The notes under the pieces: generated by a model
The model's input: only the letters and a program-made list of their open reading frames with translations
The model's database searches: none
Told to the model about the DNA's origin: nothing
Translations under genes and position numbers: made by a program
Shown here: piece by piece, positions 1 through 3,550 of the stretch
Position numbering within the stretch: position 1 is the first letter of the stretch
How the letters are laid out: the number at the start of each line of letters is the position of its first letter
Assembly: GCF_004771005.1 (NCBI RefSeq)
Contig: NZ_RQHV01000071.1
Coordinates: forward strand, 1 to 5,381
Source of the DNA: Leptospira ilyithenensis
Lineage (GTDB): Bacteria; Spirochaetota; Leptospiria; Leptospirales; Leptospiraceae
DNA: 5,381 nt
Direction of reading: 5' to 3'

Positions 1-341
1 GTCAATGCCTTCTCTTCCGCTGTCATCGTAAGTCCCGTTGTTTGACCGAGTAGGATTTTCTCCATCTTGTTAAGCGACCTGACAATCATTCCATTTTGGT
101 ATTCAAAACCTTGCCCTTGCATATAAGCAATCGAATCTTTGAATGTAGTCTTAAAACATCCTTCCTGCGTCGCTCCCTTTTCCGCCATACAAAGCGTTCG
201 ATGTTCCACGCTCTTTTTCGCGGAACTTCCTGTTCCGACGAAAAAACTTCGGCCATCCCTGGCCTTCGTCACCGCGAGAAACATCTCTCTTGCTTTTAAG
301 AGAAGAGACACTTTATCTATATTTTGTTGGGCGCCTCGCAT
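1..341 (-). CDS. Partial open frame of unknown function, running off the left edge
   Basis: Reading leftward from ATG at 341 there are 113 codons with no stop before the window ends; the product begins MRGAQQNIDKVSLLLK and continues to TGLTMTAEEKAL. I do not recognise a domain, signal peptide or membrane segment. An in-frame TAA at 369-371 closes the frame upstream, so 341 is the first ATG; a possible Shine-Dalgarno GAGGA (357-361) lies 15 nt away, which is too far to be convincing. The first codons fall in the 148-bp repeat, and codons about 33-43 cross a 13-bp hairpin (214-245). Both suggest interspersed repeat DNA that happens to be open, perhaps joined to a real gene further left. The sequence around SFFVGTGSSAKKSVEHRT feels familiar as repeated Leptospira sequence, but that is unverified. 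It could also be the start of a third displaced module. Confidence 0.4.
   Translation of the reverse strand, partial: MRGAQQNIDKVSLLLKAREMFLAVTKARDGRSFFVGTGSSAKKSVEHRTLCMAEKGATQEGCFKTTFKDSIAYMQGQGFEYQNGMIVRSLNKMEKILLGQTTGLTMTAEEKAL
214..245. repeat. Extended hairpin (13-bp stem, one bulge)
   Basis: On the plus strand TTTTTCG (214-220) and CGGAAC (221-226) pair with GTTCCG (232-237) and CGAAAAA (239-245), leaving a 5-nt loop and a single bulged A at 238. Smaller inverted repeats lie close by: GGCC at 251-254 and 261-264, and GAGA/TCTC at 276-287. T-tracts lie 5' and A-tracts 3' on both strands, the reverse of an intrinsic terminator, so it is better read as a palindromic part of an interspersed repeat. 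Confidence 0.6.
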
Positions 342-447
342 CTTTTCTTTTCCAGTTCCTCTTTTTTGTTAAACGACCACGCTCTTCGCTTCAATCTTCG
401 CCTTTTTGGTTGTGCGAAGGATTTCCGCTTCGATCGTTGACGCGGGG
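300..447 (-). repeat. 148-bp interspersed repeat, left copy
   Basis: It matches 2818-2966. The two well-conserved blocks are 368-447 against 2887-2966 (about 74 of 80 bases identical) and 322-338 against 2841-2857 (identical), both at a constant offset of 2519. The roughly 29 nt between them are diverged but alignable, and a weaker match continues to GAGAAGAG at 300-307. Read on the minus strand, the 80-bp block encodes the peptide TIEAEILRTTKKAKIEAK and then TAA at 369-371. At this copy the peptide is not attached to a gene, because another in-frame TAA lies just upstream and lipoprotein 1 already stopped at 543. A short inverted repeat, CTTCGC (396-401) with GCGAAG (414-419), lies inside. 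It is probably a multi-copy genomic element. Confidence 0.75.
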
Positions 448-542
448 GTTGGTTTTTATATAACAATTTTCATTATTTTTCGCTTTGTTCAATTTAATGT
501 AAATTTCGTTCAATAACATAGTTTTTGCGAGCCTCAACACAA
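342..542. other. Intergenic gap behind lipoprotein 1
   Basis: This 201-nt gap contains most of the left repeat copy (to 447) and then a very AT-rich stretch (448-542). On the minus strand the AT-rich part has TATATA (457-462) and two TTGAAC hexamers, the nearer at plus 488-493. The spacing from that hexamer to TATATA is too long (over 20 nt) for a good sigma-70 promoter. The right-hand repeat copy also has a TATATA tract at about the same distance from its end, so a weak promoter carried beside the repeat is possible. I see no convincing terminator hairpin after the lipoprotein 1 stop. Confidence 0.4.
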
Positions 543-1028
543 TCATTTTCCTGGCATTTGCTTTTCAAGCAAATCCCCAGCAGTCTGTTCATTATCCTTT
601 GCTCTTACAAAATAAATTCCAGCAGGGTCTGTAAAATAAGATATTTTCCCAGGTACACCTACTACGTTAATATGATTTTTATCAATACTAATGAATGTCA
701 ACTTATCAACCAATTGATGATAACGACGATGAGGACCGACAAACTTGCAAGTTTTTACATCACATATGAGTTTATCATATTCTTCTAAAAAAGCTTCCGG
801 TCCAACAGAGTACCAAAGTTTTATATTTTTATCACTCTTTTTTACTTTAAAGTAAAATTTCATTCCAATTGGAATATCATCATCTTCAGTAAGGTCAACT
901 TTTATCCACATACCCTCAATAAACGTTTTATTTGAAATTTGAGCTTCGCCATAAGACTCAATATATTTACAGCCACTTACATAGGTCGCAAGAAAATATA
1001 TCCAAATTAAATAACATAACTTTCTCAT
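543..1028 (-). CDS. Predicted lipoprotein 1, candidate immunity protein for the M23 effector
   Basis: This encodes 161 residues. The N-terminus is a short basic start (MRK), a hydrophobic stretch (residues 4-17) and a lipobox VSGC with Cys20 as the predicted lipidated residue, so the mature protein should be membrane-anchored with its domain outside the cytoplasm. The mature part (21-161) is rich in aromatic and charged residues and looks mostly beta-stranded; it has two further cysteines in LICDVKTCKF. I recognise no family. The ATG lies 4 nt after the stop of the M23 gene, which argues for one transcript and coupled translation; a GGAG motif sits 16 nt upstream, so coupling may matter more than the Shine-Dalgarno. 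It is visibly more AT-rich than the common region of its neighbour, as expected for exchangeable cassettes. The immunity role is inferred only from position, size and predicted location; a periplasmic adaptor or an unrelated surface lipoprotein are alternatives. Confidence 0.82.
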   Translation of the reverse strand: MRKLCYLIWIYFLATYVSGCKYIESYGEAQISNKTFIEGMWIKVDLTEDDDIPIGMKFYFKVKKSDKNIKLWYSVGPEAFLEEYDKLICDVKTCKFVGPHRRYHQLVDKLTFISIDKNHINVVGVPGKISYFTDPAGIYFVRAKDNEQTAGDLLEKQMPGK

Positions 1029-1032
1029 AATT

Positions 1033-2871
1033 TTATTTATTCGTCTCCGGATTTACAGATTGCTGAAGTGTCGAGTCAGTAAAAACGCCATAATGAAAAT
1101 GAGGGTTCACTTGTTGCTTAACGCCATCTTTAACAAAATATCCACTATTACCCGATAAACCAATTCTATCTCCGGTTTTTACTGGATCACCTTGATTAAA
1201 ATTTGTTGCACTCAAATGCGCGTATACTTGAGCCCCTTGACTATTTTCAACGATTATATAATTACCCCAGCTTTCAGAATACCCAACCTTTTTTATTGTA
1301 CCACTAATAGTTACTGGGACAGGTGTTCCAATAGGCACAGGAGAATCAATCCCATAGTGATATGGTGAGTCAGTATAATCTCTCGGTCCATATTCAGAAT
1401 TAATCTCAGGAAAAGGAATAATAGCTCCATTTTCGTTCTTATAAACAGGTAAACTGTTTGGTGCTTGAATTATCTCATGACCCATAAACGCACCAATCAA
1501 GTTTCTGTTGATAATATTTCCTGCTTCTGTCTTTGCATTTCTGTCCCATTCGGATTTCATTATATCTAATTCTGTCTTTAATTTGGCTTTTGTTTCAGCA
1601 TCAAGATTGCGGTCATCTATGTATTTTTGTGCAGTTGGCTTATCTTGCAAGACAAAGGTTTTTGCCATTTCTCTTTCTTCACTTGAAATCTTATATGTAG
1701 GACTATCACCTGTAGGATTAGGATTTGATGAATCACTTACACCTAATGCATTAAACAGTTTATCAAAAAGTTTTGCTATCGGATGACTATTCAGATTTGA
1801 TACTCCTGCCTCACTTGCATTCACATCATCCCCGTAAGCTGCTCTAATTCTATCATTCCAAGCTTCGATAGAATTCGGATCATGGTAGTTTCCATCAGAG
1901 CCAAGTATTCCATCATCAGGTATTGGTTTCGATAGAACATCCTCTCCATCCGGCACGGGCAATCCCGCATCATCCTCGCCATCCTCTCTTCTCCGAGCAG
2001 GAACCTCAACGACTTGCCCCCGAACGGGAGGCGTAGATCCGTTGCCTGTTCCACCACCTAATCCCATATAAGCGAGTGCTCCCCCAAAGAATGTCCCCAC
2101 ACTCGCCAGTGCGGCAATCGCCAATGTCTCAGGATTGACCTCTCCATTGATCCGATCCAGTGCCGCTTCTCTCTGATCACGACTCATCGCAGCGATTTCC
2201 GCATCTGTTTTTCCGGAATCCCTTAACTGCTTGTACTCAGCGGCAGCATTGATCTCACCCAATATACGATTCCTCTCTGTAGGTGACAAACTGTCCGGGT
2301 CGGAAATTCCATTCGCTTCTAATATTTCATTCTCTCTTAGAGTTTTTCCCCGATCTTGCGCCAAATTAATGTTTTGCTCCGACCAGTTCATCTCATCCAT
2401 GTTAAACCCATCAGGTCCATTCGTTGCCAGATTCACACCATTCACTTGTGCGGATGTAGATAAACCGTTCCCGTCTACTGTCGATGTGAGTCCGAGTCCA
2501 CTATTTGGATCTGTATATCCAACACTTCCAGAAAATCCTCCACCGTTGATGTCATAGTTCGCTCCTACGTTCCAACCCTCTCTCGGACCATTACCAGCGT
2601 TGTAATTCGCACCAACCGTAGTCGCTCCGTTAGTTGTGCTACTAGCCGTTAGTTGAAGACCTTTCACCCCGGGAATATTCGCTGATCCTGATATTGTTGT
2701 ATTTCCTCTTTGAGAGAAACTAATCGATGCGTTCGTTGTGGCACTTCCAATGCCTAGCCTTCCACCCCAGCCAGCTTGTTTGTCGTAACTCACTCCCAAA
2801 CCAACTGCTGTGTTCTTGAGAAGAGGGGCTTTAATTATGGTTTTGTTGGGCGCCTCGAATGTGTTACACAT
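1033..2871 (-). CDS. Orphan C-terminal module of a large polymorphic protein, ending in an M23 (LytM-type) peptidase
   Basis: This encodes 612 residues from the ATG at 2871, chosen because GAAAGGA (2880-2886) lies 8 nt upstream. A longer frame from 3033 exists but reads through lipoprotein 2 out of frame. Layout: residues 1-15 from repeat DNA; 16-307 nearly identical to the right-hand gene, with Gly/Ser/Asn-rich beta-like repeats (16-150), a charged helical part (about 180-245), a hydrophobic segment (249-269, TLAIAALASVGTFFGGALAYM) and the charged boundary ARRREDGEDDAGLPVP; then a unique C-terminus with a helical linker (396-455) and an M23 core (493-594). The M23 zinc and catalytic set is complete: His505 and Asp509 in HYGID, His552 in YAHLS, His591 and His593 in HFHYG. 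M23 enzymes cleave peptidoglycan cross-bridges. There is no signal peptide, so the protein is either a silent recombination donor or is exported by an unknown route. Lipoprotein 1 follows directly. A toxin role is inferred; a wall-remodelling enzyme is the alternative. Confidence 0.85.
   Translation of the reverse strand: MCNTFEAPNKTIIKAPLLKNTAVGLGVSYDKQAGWGGRLGIGSATTNASISFSQRGNTTISGSANIPGVKGLQLTASSTTNGATTVGANYNAGNGPREGWNVGANYDINGGGFSGSVGYTDPNSGLGLTSTVDGNGLSTSAQVNGVNLATNGPDGFNMDEMNWSEQNINLAQDRGKTLRENEILEANGISDPDSLSPTERNRILGEINAAAEYKQLRDSGKTDAEIAAMSRDQREAALDRINGEVNPETLAIAALASVGTFFGGALAYMGLGGGTGNGSTPPVRGQVVEVPARRREDGEDDAGLPVPDGEDVLSKPIPDDGILGSDGNYHDPNSIEAWNDRIRAAYGDDVNASEAGVSNLNSHPIAKLFDKLFNALGVSDSSNPNPTGDSPTYKISSEEREMAKTFVLQDKPTAQKYIDDRNLDAETKAKLKTELDIMKSEWDRNAKTEAGNIINRNLIGAFMGHEIIQAPNSLPVYKNENGAIIPFPEINSEYGPRDYTDSPYHYGIDSPVPIGTPVPVTISGTIKKVGYSESWGNYIIVENSQGAQVYAHLSATNFNQGDPVKTGDRIGLSGNSGYFVKDGVKQQVNPHFHYGVFTDSTLQQSVNPETNK
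1090..1395 (-). other. M23 peptidase domain of the orphan module
   Basis: The domain begins at EYGPRD (the usual Phe/Tyr-Gly-x-Arg opening) and ends after HFHYG. The zinc ligands are predicted as His (1357-1359) and Asp (1345-1347) of HxxxD plus the second His of HxH; the general catalytic histidines are His at 1216-1218 and the first His of HxH at 1099-1101. GTPV after the HxxxD motif and the GD-x-IG-x-SGNSG loop before HxH match the family pattern. All five hallmark residues are present, so the enzyme looks active. Confidence 0.9.
1950..2826 (-). repeat. 877-bp direct repeat (common region), orphan copy
   Basis: It is collinear with 4488-5364 at a constant offset of 2538, with no net indel. 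The encoded 292 residues differ at only about a dozen positions, roughly half of them clustered in an eight-residue patch (KTLRENEI here, NKLQQNAL in the other copy; about 2320-2352). The left limit falls at the codons for GLPVP, where the C-termini diverge; the right limit falls at the CTCTTCTC motif (minus strand), where this copy switches to the 148-bp repeat. Confidence 0.95.
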
Positions 2872-2966
2872 TTCCAAATTCCTTTCGTTAACCGACCACG
2901 CTCTTCGCTCCAATCTTCGCCTTTTTGGTTGTGCGAAGGATTTCCGCTGCGATCGTTTGCGCTGGG
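2818..2966 (-). repeat. 148-bp interspersed repeat, right copy, at the lipoprotein/orphan junction
   Basis: This is the partner of 300-447. Here it is functionally placed: on the minus strand its first part encodes the last 25 residues of lipoprotein 2 (PAQTIAAEILRTTKKAKI and on to the stop at 2888-2890), and its second part carries the Shine-Dalgarno and the ATG of the orphan gene. Its far end meets the 877-bp common region at the shared octamer CTCTTCTC (2818-2825). An internal inverted repeat, CTTCGC (2915-2920) with GCGAAG (2933-2938), is conserved between copies. Confidence 0.78.
2880..2886 (-). promoter_or_regulatory. Shine-Dalgarno fixing the orphan start
   Basis: The minus strand reads GAAAGGA, then 8 nt, then ATG at 2871-2869. 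It lies between the lipoprotein 2 stop (2888-2890) and the ATG, so the orphan gene can be translated independently although it lost the N-terminal coding region of its parent. Confidence 0.65.
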
Positions 2967-3550
2967 AGTGTATATATATTTCGAGCAATGCCGACTCCAT
3001 AGAATTTGCAACGTTTATCATCAAACACTTCAAATTTGATATAATAATAATACTGAGATTCTCCTTTATTATAATCTTTTTTGTAGTCCTTGTAGCTCGT
3101 TATTACATTTCGATAATTAGGCTCATCTGGATTAATGTAATCAAAATTTATATATCTACGACCAAGCATATCGCTAACAGAATATTCTGGTATGCTAAGA
3201 TTTGGTGAATCTTTATATTCAAATTGATGCGGTTGCTTAGCGGTAATTAAAAGTTCATACCAAAAACCTTTCTTGGCTCTTAGCTGATTTATAAGCTTTC
3301 TTTTCTCTACCGAAGAACCTGGCGCATCAATATGAATAAACCTTTCGGAAAGATAAGGTATTAGTTTTTCAACATCTTTATTCAATAGATGATTCAAAAC
3401 TGCATTTTCACAAGGAGAAAGTTCTTTAAACGCAAATTCACGAACAGGTATATCTTCTTCTTTATGATTAATTTGTTGTATTTTTCTATCTTCACACGAT
3501 ATAAAAACGAAAATTAAAACATGACACAATATAATACTTCTTAATCCCAT
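2888..3550 (-). CDS. Predicted lipoprotein 2, candidate immunity protein for the right-hand C-terminus
   Basis: This encodes 220 residues. The signal peptide is short and hydrophobic (MGLRSIILCHVLIFVFISC) with a lipobox FISC and Cys19 as the predicted lipid site; Glu-Asp follow. The mature part has a helix-rich stretch (NHLLNKDVEKLIPYL, about 53-67) then beta-like aromatic segments; the order loosely recalls NTF2-like folds, but I would not assign that family. It shows no visible similarity to lipoprotein 1 beyond the signal peptide. The ATG overlaps the end of the upstream gene by 10 nt, with GGAGG (3564-3568) 13 nt upstream, so coupled translation is likely. The last 25 residues (196-220) are encoded by the 148-bp repeat, meaning the natural C-terminus was probably replaced when the repeat or the orphan module arrived. 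The immunity role is inferred from order, coupling and predicted location. Confidence 0.82.
   Translation of the reverse strand: MGLRSIILCHVLIFVFISCEDRKIQQINHKEEDIPVREFAFKELSPCENAVLNHLLNKDVEKLIPYLSERFIHIDAPGSSVEKRKLINQLRAKKGFWYELLITAKQPHQFEYKDSPNLSIPEYSVSDMLGRRYINFDYINPDEPNYRNVITSYKDYKKDYNKGESQYYYYIKFEVFDDKRCKFYGVGIARNIYTLPAQTIAAEILRTTKKAKIGAKSVVG

Noticed and set aside
214..245. Hairpin as a Rho-independent terminator
   Set aside because: On either strand it is followed by an A-tract that pairs into the stem, not by an unpaired U-tract.
325..338. Integron attC-like GTTGGGC core (also at 2845-2851)
   Set aside because: It matches GTTRRRY, but no facing RYYYAAC partner or imperfect palindrome of attC length was found, and there is no integrase in the window.
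396..419. CTTCGC/GCGAAG inverted repeat as a terminator
   Set aside because: The 6-bp stem with a 12-nt loop has no T-run after it, and in the right-hand copy it lies inside the lipoprotein coding sequence.
2872..3033. Upstream extension of the orphan gene to an ATG at 3033 (666 residues)
   Set aside because: The extra 54 codons read lipoprotein 2 and the repeat in another frame, giving a low-quality Arg/Lys-rich peptide. The ATG at 2871 has a well-spaced GAAAGGA.
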